Assembly: GCA_903844785.1 (NCBI GenBank)
Contig: CAIMVB010000439.1
Location: forward strand, 1-6,557
DNA: 6,557 bases
From: an uncultured Rhodospirillales bacterium
GTDB taxonomy: Bacteria; Pseudomonadota; Alphaproteobacteria; Acetobacterales; Acetobacteraceae
Direction of reading: 5' to 3'
The notes under the pieces are model-generated. The model was not told the DNA's origin, ran no database searches, and worked only from the letters and a program-made list of their open reading frames with translations. The translations under genes and the position numbers were made by a program. Positions 1 to 5,437 of the stretch are shown in pieces (position 1 is the stretch's first letter; every line of letters starts with the position of its first letter).

Positions 1-1
1 C

Positions 2-256
2 TTGGTTGAAGAAGTGCGTTTTGACCGCCGCCGCATCACTTCCGATTCATGGGAGAGCTTCCCGATTCTGCGCTTTTCGGAAGTGCCCAGCGTTGAGGTT
101 GCCGTCATCAATCGGCCCGAAGCGCCCTTCCTGGGTGCGGGGGAGGCAAGCCTGGCCCCCACCATCGCTGCCATTGCCGGGGGGATTCACGCAGCGCTTG
201 GTGTGCGCCCGCGCCAATTGCCTTTCTCGCCGGAGAATATCGCCAAAGCTGGCTAG
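2..256 (+). CDS. Molybdenum hydroxylase (xanthine/aldehyde/isoquinoline oxidoreductase type) large subunit, C-terminal end only
   Basis: This is the last 84 codons of a gene that begins before the window; the frame is open to the left edge, so the leading TTG is an internal codon and not a start. The family carries the molybdopterin-cytosine-dinucleotide cofactor and hydroxylates aldehydes or N-heteroaromatics using water, working with a 2Fe-2S subunit and sometimes a cytochrome or FAD subunit. The diagnostic part is the FLGAGEASLAPT segment at visible residues 43-54. The Gly-x-Gly-Glu there (Glu48) matches the catalytic glutamate that ends the Mo-binding domain in xanthine oxidase relatives. 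It is followed by the usual final helix and an RPRQLPFSPE-like tail (residues 69-78). Family proteins are roughly 700-780 residues, so about 90% is missing and the substrate (isoquinoline, nicotinate, aldehyde or other) cannot be told. It lies 62 bases upstream of the OYE gene on the same strand and may share a transcript. Stop TAG at 254-256. Confidence 0.85.
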   Translation: MVEEVRFDRRRITSDSWESFPILRFSEVPSVEVAVINRPEAPFLGAGEASLAPTIAAIAGGIHAALGVRPRQLPFSPENIAKAG

Positions 257-265
257 TCTGGACGA

Positions 266-293
266 AGGCGCGAAGCTGTATCACGCTGCGCCT
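266..293 (+). other. Possible RNA hairpin between the molybdenum hydroxylase and OYE genes
   Basis: AGGCGC at 266-271 is perfectly complementary to GCGCCT at 288-293. Inside it AGC (274-276) can pair with GCT (285-287), leaving a two-base GA bulge and an eight-base loop. No run of T follows (the next bases are CAGGATTTA), so it is not a standard intrinsic terminator. It could be an mRNA-stabilising or processing hairpin that separates expression of the two genes, or a chance pairing in GC-rich DNA. It ends 15 bases before the OYE ribosome-binding site. Confidence 0.3.
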
Positions 294-318
294 CAGGATT
301 TAGGTATCGGAGACGCCC

Positions 319-1473
319 ATGGCTTCCTTGCTGTTTTCACCGCTGACCATTCGCGGTGTAACCATGCCCAATCGCGTGGTGATGCCGCCGCTTTGCCAAT
401 ATTCCGCGATCGAGGGTTTGGCGAATGATTGGCATATGGTGCAGCTTGGCCGCTTCGCGGTCGGTGGCTTCGGGTTGATTTTTACCGAGGTGACATCCGT
501 GATGCGTGAAGGGCGTATCACCCATGGTGATCTTGGGCTTTGGTCCGATGCGCATATTGAACCGGTGCAGCGCTTGGCGCGTTTCATCAAAGCGCAAGGC
601 GCGGTGCCGGCGATGCAGCTTGGCCATGCGGGGCGCAAGGGGTCTTCTCAGCGCGCCTTTGAAGGTAATGGGCCGCTTGGTGCGCCGGAAATCGCCAAGG
701 GTGAAAAGCCTTGGCCACTTGTGGGCCCGACCGCAACGGCGATTGGCGAAGGCCATGTGCAGCCAGAGGCGCTGACGAAGGAAGGCATGGCGGATATTCG
801 CGATGCCTTTGCCACCGCTGCACGCCGGGCACTCGCCGCCGGGTATGAGGCGATTGAGGTGCATTGCGCGCATGGTTATCTGCTGCATCAATTCCTCTCC
901 CCGCTCAGCAATACGCGCAATGATGAATATGGCGGTGATTTGGCTGGGCGCATGCGCTTCCCGCTTGAGATTGTGCGCGCCGTGCGTGAGGCTTGGCCGG
1001 AAGATCTGCCGCTTTTTGTGCGTATCTCTGCGGTGGATGGCGCTGATGGCGGTTGGGAGATGGAAGATAGCGTGGCCTATGCGCGCGAATGCCAAAAGCT
1101 TGGCGTGGATGTGATGGATTGCTCATCCGGCGGCATTGGCGGTAGCGCCACGGGCAGCAAGCGCGTGCCGCGTGGTTATGGTTTTCAGATCCCCTATGCC
1201 GCGCAAATTCGGCGCGAACTTGGCATGAAATCCATGGCGGTGGGTTTGATTATCGGCCCGCATCAGGCTGAAGCGGCTTTGGCTGCGGGTGATGCTGACC
1301 TGATCGCAGTTGGGCGCGAAGGCATGAATAACCCGAATTGGCCATTGCATGCGCGTGCGGTGCTGGAACCTGGCACAACCGAGGAAGTTTTTGGCTGCTG
1401 GCCGCCGCAACATGGCTGGTGGATGGAAAAGCGGGGCGCGGTGCTGAATGCACTTGGCACACCGCCGGCCTAA
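319..1473 (+). CDS. NADH:flavin oxidoreductase / ene-reductase of the Old Yellow Enzyme family (YqjM/XenA-like)
   Basis: Complete 384-residue FMN-dependent TIM-barrel protein that should take hydride from NAD(P)H and reduce a C=C bond conjugated to a carbonyl, nitro or similar group in the cytoplasm. Residues that match YqjM are visible. Cys26 and Tyr28 in PPLCQYSA are the redox-tuning Cys and active-site Tyr. Gln100 in MQLGHAGRK contacts the flavin. His182 and His185, in a His-x-x-His pair followed by GYLLHQFLSP, bind the substrate's activating group, and Tyr187 follows. Arg235 is in LFVRIS, and the C-terminal DLIAVGRE (328-335) forms the FMN phosphate site. Length is slightly above YqjM because of a longer loop around 110-150 and a C-terminal extension ending in a WWMEKR motif. 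ATG at 319 is preceded by GGAG (309-312) at 6 bases and gives the canonical N-terminus LLFSPLTIRG. It ends with tandem in-frame stops TAA-TGA. The GST gene follows 32 bases later, so the two are probably cotranscribed. The physiological substrate is unknown. Confidence 0.95.
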   Translation: MASLLFSPLTIRGVTMPNRVVMPPLCQYSAIEGLANDWHMVQLGRFAVGGFGLIFTEVTSVMREGRITHGDLGLWSDAHIEPVQRLARFIKAQGAVPAMQLGHAGRKGSSQRAFEGNGPLGAPEIAKGEKPWPLVGPTATAIGEGHVQPEALTKEGMADIRDAFATAARRALAAGYEAIEVHCAHGYLLHQFLSPLSNTRNDEYGGDLAGRMRFPLEIVRAVREAWPEDLPLFVRISAVDGADGGWEMEDSVAYARECQKLGVDVMDCSSGGIGGSATGSKRVPRGYGFQIPYAAQIRRELGMKSMAVGLIIGPHQAEAALAAGDADLIAVGREGMNNPNWPLHARAVLEPGTTEEVFGCWPPQHGWWMEKRGAVLNALGTPPA

Positions 1474-1492
1474 TGATGTTTTGAAATCAAGG

Positions 1493-1498
1493 AAGGAG
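1493..1498 (+). promoter_or_regulatory. Ribosome-binding site of the GST gene
   Basis: AAGGAG lies seven bases before the ATG at 1506. It is a near-consensus Shine-Dalgarno sequence inside the 32-base gap after the OYE stop. It fixes the GST start and indicates independent ribosome loading on a shared transcript. Confidence 0.75.
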
Positions 1499-1505
1499 AC
1501 GCAAT

Positions 1506-2102
1506 ATGAAACTCGCCTACTCACCCAATAGCCCTTATGTGCGCAAATGCGTGGCATTGGCCATCCAGCGTGGCATCGACAAGCAAATGGAGCTTTGGAC
1601 GGTTGGCACCACTGACCCGGCACTGTTGCAGGTCAATCCTTTGTCCAAGGTGCCGACGCTTGTTTTGGATGACGGCACCGCGCTTTATGACAGCCCGGTG
1701 ATTTGCGAATATCTTGACAGCGTCGGCGATGGGCCGAAAATGTTTCCGCCGGCCGGCCCGGCGCGGTGGAAGGCGCTGCGTCAGGAAGCCTTGGGCGATG
1801 GTATTCTGGACGCCACTCAACCACGCCGTCGTGAAATTGCGCTGCCGCAGGATGAAGGCCGCCAAACCTATATCGCGCTTCAGCAGGGCAAGGTGAAGGC
1901 CGCGCTCGCGGTGTTGGAAGCGGAAGCCGATGGCCTTGGCATGCTGACAACGATTGGTGAAATCACCATTGCTTGCGCGCTTGGCTATATGGATTTCCGT
2001 TATCCGAATGAACCATGGCGTCCTGGGCATCCGAAGCTGGAAGCCTGGTATGCGAAGGTATCAGCCATGCCTGCGATGGCGCGCACCGTTCCGCCGGGCT
2101 GA
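1506..2102 (+). CDS. Glutathione S-transferase family protein (YibF-like bacterial class)
   Basis: Complete 198-residue cytosolic GST. The N-terminal thioredoxin-like domain (about 1-75) shows the bacterial NSPYVRKC motif with Ser9 as candidate thiol-activating residue. The cis-proline is in NPLSKVPTL (Pro50), and the glutathione gamma-glutamyl contact is in DSPVICEYLD (Asp62-Ser63, where many GSTs have Glu-Ser). The C-terminal all-helical domain (about 85-198) has RWKALRQEALGDGILDA, a TIGEITIACALGYMDFR helix with the N-capping box (Glu instead of the common Asp), and the closing HPKLEAWYAKVSAMPA signature. These features are shared with the E. coli YibF type; the reaction is not predictable and could be conjugation, isomerisation, peroxide reduction or dehalogenation. 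Its place directly after an OYE gene suggests it acts on the same pathway or protects against its reactive unsaturated compounds. The start is set by AAGGAG at 1493-1498. Confidence 0.93.
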   Translation: MKLAYSPNSPYVRKCVALAIQRGIDKQMELWTVGTTDPALLQVNPLSKVPTLVLDDGTALYDSPVICEYLDSVGDGPKMFPPAGPARWKALRQEALGDGILDATQPRRREIALPQDEGRQTYIALQQGKVKAALAVLEAEADGLGMLTTIGEITIACALGYMDFRYPNEPWRPGHPKLEAWYAKVSAMPAMARTVPPG

Positions 2103-2133
2103 CGCAAAGTATTCTGCGCGCTGCCGCTTGCGT
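2103..2133. other. Convergent intergenic gap, no clear terminator
   Basis: This is the 31-base space between the stop codons of two convergent genes. A weak inverted pairing (CGCAA near 2103 with TTGCG near 2128, and CGCGC with GCGCG further right) can be drawn, but there is no T run on either strand. I cannot call a bidirectional terminator. Transcripts from the two sides probably overlap in their 3' ends. Confidence 0.4.
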
Positions 2134-3027
2134 TCACGCGCGGGTGGCAGCGCGCCAGGCCTTGGCGATATCAATACGGCGCGCGACCCACACCTGATCC
2201 CCAAGCGCGGCAAGCCGGGCGAGCACTTTTTCAAAAGCGGGGAAGCGCGCAGGGCGCCCGGCAATACGCAAATGATAGCCGATATTGAGCAAGCGCGGCT
2301 TGCCGGCGGCAGCTTCTGCCAGCAGCACATCAAGCGCATCATTCACATATTCCACCATCTCTGACGCGCGGACAAAGCCATTCGGGTGGAAGAACTTCAT
2401 ATCGTTGGTATCAAGCGCATAGGGCAGTACTGAAAGACCTGGATGCTGAGGGTCATCATACGGCACGTCATCATCGAAGGCGTTAGATACCCAAGCGAAG
2501 CCGCGTTCCTGAAGCAGCCCCCGCGTCCAGATGCTTTCCGCGCCACGACAGAAAAATCCCTGAGGTGCTTCGCCGCAAGCCTGGGCGATGGCAGCAATAC
2601 AGCGATCCAGATCGGCGGCTTCGGCTTCGCGTGATGTATAATCCGCCTGCGGGCGCCAAAGCCAACCATGAGCCGCGCCTTCATGGCCGCGTCTTGTAGC
2701 CTCCGCAGCAAGGGCAGGTGCCCTTTCGACAGCGCGGCCACACATCAGGAAGGTGGCGGGGATGGCGTGGCGGTCCAGCGCATCCAGCATGCGCCAAAAA
2801 CCAGCACGCGTGCCATAGGCGAAAATCTGTTCCTGGCCCATATCGCGCACACCAGGTGCCACCACGCTGATGACTTCGCCGATGCGTTCACATTGCGGAT
2901 CGCCATCGCCCACCTGTTGTTCGGCGCCTTCTTCGAAATTGACAGCCACGGAAACAGCAAGCCGTGCACCATTCGGCCAGCGCATATCGGGCCACTTGCC
3001 GCCATAGCCAACCATATCGCGCGTCAT
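2134..3027 (-). CDS. NodB-fold polysaccharide deacetylase-family hydrolase, PuuE/allantoinase-like
   Basis: Complete 297-residue protein without signal peptide or membrane segment, so cytoplasmic. The order of motifs fits the PuuE-like branch of the polysaccharide deacetylase superfamily, whose known members hydrolyse cyclic amides such as allantoin. WPNGARLAVSVAVNFEEGAE is at 17-36, YGTRAGFWRMLDAL at 71-84, GHEGAAHGWLW at 114-124 with His115 and His120, DDDVPYDDP at 185-193, DTNDMKFF at 206-213, and GYHLRIAGRPAR at 250-261 with His252. The NodB catalytic Asp motif is replaced by Asn-Phe-Glu-Glu (30-33), as in PuuE-type proteins. The segment GFFCRGAESIWTRGLL (157-172) differs from the usual aromatic-Thr-Gly-Arg form, so the substrate may not be allantoin. 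The ATG overlaps the upstream MFS stop (ATGA) and has a strong GGGGAGA site. It is the last gene of the minus-strand block. A true sugar deacetylase is less likely given the cytoplasmic location and neighbours. Confidence 0.85.
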   Translation of the reverse strand: MTRDMVGYGGKWPDMRWPNGARLAVSVAVNFEEGAEQQVGDGDPQCERIGEVISVVAPGVRDMGQEQIFAYGTRAGFWRMLDALDRHAIPATFLMCGRAVERAPALAAEATRRGHEGAAHGWLWRPQADYTSREAEAADLDRCIAAIAQACGEAPQGFFCRGAESIWTRGLLQERGFAWVSNAFDDDVPYDDPQHPGLSVLPYALDTNDMKFFHPNGFVRASEMVEYVNDALDVLLAEAAAGKPRLLNIGYHLRIAGRPARFPAFEKVLARLAALGDQVWVARRIDIAKAWRAATRA

Positions 3028-4208
3028 GTGAAATCTCCCCTACGGGCATGGCGCCCAAACCAGCATAACGCCGCACCGGCAAGCGGCAGCGTCGCCAAGA
3101 CCGCGAAAGCATAGCGATAGCCGTGCAATTCCTGGCCCAATAGCGCAATCAGCGGCGGGCCGAGTACCGCGCCGGCAAAGCTGAGTGAAATCACCGCGCC
3201 GGATGCCGGCCCCGCTGCCCCAGGGGGCGCAAGGCGCACGCTTTCCGCCACCAATACGCCATTCCAGCCGGCGGTACTGCCGCCAATGGCGATGAACAGC
3301 AGCACCAACAGGAAAGTTTCGCTTCCGCCCACCAGCGGCAGCATCATCAGGAAAATACCTGATAGCGCGCCAATCATCATCAATACGCGCTGCCCACCCA
3401 GCCTGGTATCCGCGACCAAAGCCCAGCCGATGCGCGACAAGCCGCCGACGACTTGGCAAAGCCCAACCAGCGCGCCAGCGGAAACAGAATCCCAACCGTA
3501 ATCGCCGATCAACATCGCGACCATATGCGCGCCAAGGCCAATCTGCACCAGCGCATAGCAGGCGGCTGCCAAGCCAATCACGCCAAGGGCCGGCGATTTG
3601 AGCAATAATAGCGGCCCGGCCTGTAGCGCTGGCGCGCCCCGATCATCATCCCAGGCGGCGCGCTTAAATTGCAGGCCTATCACCATCATCAGCAACATCG
3701 CCGCGGCGATCAGCATGGCGATACGCCAACCTAATATCTCTGCCGTACCGGGCAGCATCAGGCCCGCAAGCGCAACACCGAAAGGCACGCCCATTTGCTT
3801 CAGGCCAAAGACCATATTGCGCCGCGCTGGTGGTGCAAGCTTGCCCAGTAATTGCGATGCGGCCGGGTTTGTCAGCCCATAGGCTAGGCCAATCAACATG
3901 GTTGCTGGTACGGCAATGGCGATATGCGCGAAACTTAGCAACGCAACGCCCGCCGCCGCAGCGCAAAGCGCGATTTGCGTGGTGCGCGCCGGGCCCCAAA
4001 CCGCGAGCCAGCGCGGCCCATAGGCGGAAGCGAAAACGGCGCACAGATAAACCAAGCCCACCTGATAACCGATATTGGCGCGCGCAAGGCCAAAATCAGG
4101 CGCGGCATAAGCAACCAGCACCGGCAGCGCATAAACCGCCATGGTCGCCAAGGTTTGTGCGCCAGCCAGCAAAAAAAGCGCCAGCGCCAAACCGCTTTGA
4201 GTGCTCAT
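3024..4208 (-). CDS. Major facilitator superfamily (MFS) transporter
   Basis: Complete 394-residue inner-membrane protein with about 12 predicted helices, judged by eye: 5-33, 45-66, 73-92, 96-118, 133-155, 161-181, then a charged cytoplasmic loop (182-205, with KRAAWDDDR), 206-232, 240-262, 273-293, 297-318, 331-355 and 363-386. Further signs of an MFS protein are the PAARRNMVFGLKQMGVPFG-like start of helix 5 (from about 127) and the GWNGVLVAESVRLAP stretch with GPPLIALLG in the C-terminal half (from 314), typical of CynX/NimT-like and related small organic-anion carriers. Direction and substrate are not readable; the context suggests uptake of the compound handled by the neighbouring reductase and hydrolases, but efflux is possible. 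The ATG lies 13 bases after the OYE stop. The only Shine-Dalgarno-like sequence, GAGG at 4220-4223, overlaps that stop and is 11 bases from the ATG, so translation probably depends on coupling. It overlaps the next gene by 4 bases. Confidence 0.93.
   Translation of the reverse strand: MSTQSGLALALFLLAGAQTLATMAVYALPVLVAYAAPDFGLARANIGYQVGLVYLCAVFASAYGPRWLAVWGPARTTQIALCAAAAGVALLSFAHIAIAVPATMLIGLAYGLTNPAASQLLGKLAPPARRNMVFGLKQMGVPFGVALAGLMLPGTAEILGWRIAMLIAAAMLLMMVIGLQFKRAAWDDDRGAPALQAGPLLLLKSPALGVIGLAAACYALVQIGLGAHMVAMLIGDYGWDSVSAGALVGLCQVVGGLSRIGWALVADTRLGGQRVLMMIGALSGIFLMMLPLVGGSETFLLVLLFIAIGGSTAGWNGVLVAESVRLAPPGAAGPASGAVISLSFAGAVLGPPLIALLGQELHGYRYAFAVLATLPLAGAALCWFGRHARRGDFT
3034..3040 (-). promoter_or_regulatory. 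Ribosome-binding site of the PuuE-like hydrolase, inside the MFS gene
   Basis: On the minus strand GGGGAGA lies six bases before the ATG at 3027. It sits within the last codons of the MFS gene and supports the start that produces the ATGA overlap. Termination of the transporter and initiation of the hydrolase are thus likely to be translationally coupled. Confidence 0.7.
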
Positions 4209-4221
4209 GCGCGGCGCGGCC

Positions 4222-5379
4222 TCAGGCCTGGTGCAGGCCCCGGCGATAGGTGGAAGGTTCCATATCCTTCACCGACTTTGCCCGTTTTTCCAGCCAATAG
4301 CTCTGCGCTGGCGGCATGGCATCAAAGGCTGTTTCGACACCAAGCTTACGTGCCGCATCTGTGGGCCAATTCGGATTATAGAGAATCTCCCGCCCGATCG
4401 CGACCAAATCCGCATCACCCGATTGCAGAATGCCCTCGGCCTGGTCCGCGTGCACAATCAGCCCTACCGCCATGGTGGCGATATGCGCTTCATGGCGAAG
4501 CCGCCGTGCATAGGGCACTTGATAGCCATAGCCGGGGCGCGCCGCCTTGGGCGGGCCGCCGCTGATGCCGCCGGAAGAACAATCCACCACATCAACGCCG
4601 GCTGCGCCAACAAGCTGTGCCAGGCGAATGCTTTGTTCCACATCCCAACCTGAATCATCTTCCACGGAAAAGCGCATGAATAACGGCTTATGCGCAGGCC
4701 ATACGGCGCGCACCGCTTCCACCACTTCAAGCGCGAAGCGCATGCGGTTGCTCTCGGACCCGCCATATTCATCATTGCGCCGATTGGCGGATGGCGAGAG
4801 GAATTGATGAATCAAATAGCCATGCGCGCCATGAATTTCCAGCACATCAAAACCAGCGGCGTCAGCGCGCCGCGCGGCATCTGCCCAATGCTGCACCACT
4901 TGCGGGATTTCATCGCGCGTCAGCGCGCGCGGCATGGGATCTCCCGCATCGCCAATCTCGGCGCTGGGTCCGACCAATTCCCAGGCTTCCCAATCCGTAA
5001 TGGCCGGGCTTTGCACCAGCGGCGCGCCACCTTCCCAGGGGCGAAAGCGCCGTGCCTTGCGGCCGGAATGGCCGATTTGAATCGCGGGCACTGAGCCATT
5101 GGCGCGAATCAAATCCGCCACGCGCTTCATGCCGGGGATGAAGGCATCATCCCAAAGTCCGGTATCGCCCAAAGTGCCGCAGCCGCGCCGTTCTACCTTG
5201 GTGCTTTCAACCATCACCATGCCCGCACCACCCGCGGCAAAGCGGCCAGCATTCATTAAATGCCAATCCGTGATGAAGCCGCGATCCGCCGCATATTGAT
5301 GCATGGGCGCCACCACAACGCGGTTCTTCAGCGTGACGCCACGATTGGTCCATGGCGTGAAAAGCAAGGGCAAGGTCAT
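4222..5379 (-). CDS. Second Old Yellow Enzyme family NADH:flavin oxidoreductase, with His replacing the active-site Cys
   Basis: Complete 385-residue FMN TIM-barrel oxidoreductase, clearly paralogous to the gene at 319-1473. Shared blocks include DWHLMNAGRFAAGGAG, IQIGHSGRK, HGYLIHQFLSP, RRNDEYGG and VDVVDCSSGGISGG. Active-site residues are Tyr29, Gln101, the His183/His186 pair, Tyr188, Arg236 and the FMN-phosphate motif DLVAIGRE (324-331). The notable change is APMHQYAA: His27 stands where YqjM and XenA have the cysteine that tunes flavin potential and contacts substrate. Hydride transfer from NAD(P)H to an activated C=C is still expected, but potential and substrate range should differ. Reduction of an unsaturated cyclic amide or imide would fit the hydantoinase and PuuE-like neighbours; this is inference. 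The start is supported by GGAGG at 5388-5392, and the N-terminus LLFTPWTNRGVTLKNRV aligns with its paralogue. It begins 58 bases after the hydantoinase stop and ends 13 bases before the MFS start, as expected for an operon. Confidence 0.94.
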   Translation of the reverse strand: MTLPLLFTPWTNRGVTLKNRVVVAPMHQYAADRGFITDWHLMNAGRFAAGGAGMVMVESTKVERRGCGTLGDTGLWDDAFIPGMKRVADLIRANGSVPAIQIGHSGRKARRFRPWEGGAPLVQSPAITDWEAWELVGPSAEIGDAGDPMPRALTRDEIPQVVQHWADAARRADAAGFDVLEIHGAHGYLIHQFLSPSANRRNDEYGGSESNRMRFALEVVEAVRAVWPAHKPLFMRFSVEDDSGWDVEQSIRLAQLVGAAGVDVVDCSSGGISGGPPKAARPGYGYQVPYARRLRHEAHIATMAVGLIVHADQAEGILQSGDADLVAIGREILYNPNWPTDAARKLGVETAFDAMPPAQSYWLEKRAKSVKDMEPSTYRRGLHQA

Positions 5380-5387
5380 GGTGTAAT

Positions 5388-5392
5388 CCTCC
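5388..5392 (-). promoter_or_regulatory. Ribosome-binding site of the second OYE, possibly sequestered
   Basis: On the minus strand GGAGG lies eight bases before the ATG at 5379. The same leader carries CCTCC at 5413-5417, an exact complement 20 bases upstream, so the site could be folded into a five-base-pair GC-rich stem. Whether this forms in vivo is unknown. The rest of the 58-base gap (5380-5437) shows no terminator and no clear promoter. Confidence 0.55.
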
Positions 5393-5437
5393 GTCCCCGA
5401 AGCCTAGGCCAAGGAGGCATAGCTGGACAGAGGGGCT

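Noticed and set aside
337..1095. Open 252-codon frame on the minus strand inside the first OYE gene
   Set aside because: It is an antisense shadow of a strongly supported gene. Its translation is rich in His, Arg and Pro with no family motif, as expected from reversed GC-rich codons.
1123..2030. Long minus-strand frames (1123-1623 and 1521-2030) opposite the OYE end and the GST
   Set aside because: The plus-strand proteins have clear family signatures over the same bases. The antisense translations show no domain and no plausible ribosome-binding site.
2103..2160. Possible bidirectional terminator at the convergent junction
   Set aside because: The inverted pairings are short and interrupted and neither strand has a T tract, so a terminator call would not be supported.
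3830..4653. Plus-strand frames of 139-196 codons opposite the MFS and second OYE genes
   Set aside because: They are low-complexity Arg/Pro/Ala-rich shadows of the minus-strand genes, which have full-length homologous architecture.
5402..5409. Perfect eight-base palindrome GCCTAGGC between the hydantoinase and second OYE genes
   Set aside because: It is too short to argue for an operator, and one such palindrome is expected by chance in a window of this size and composition.
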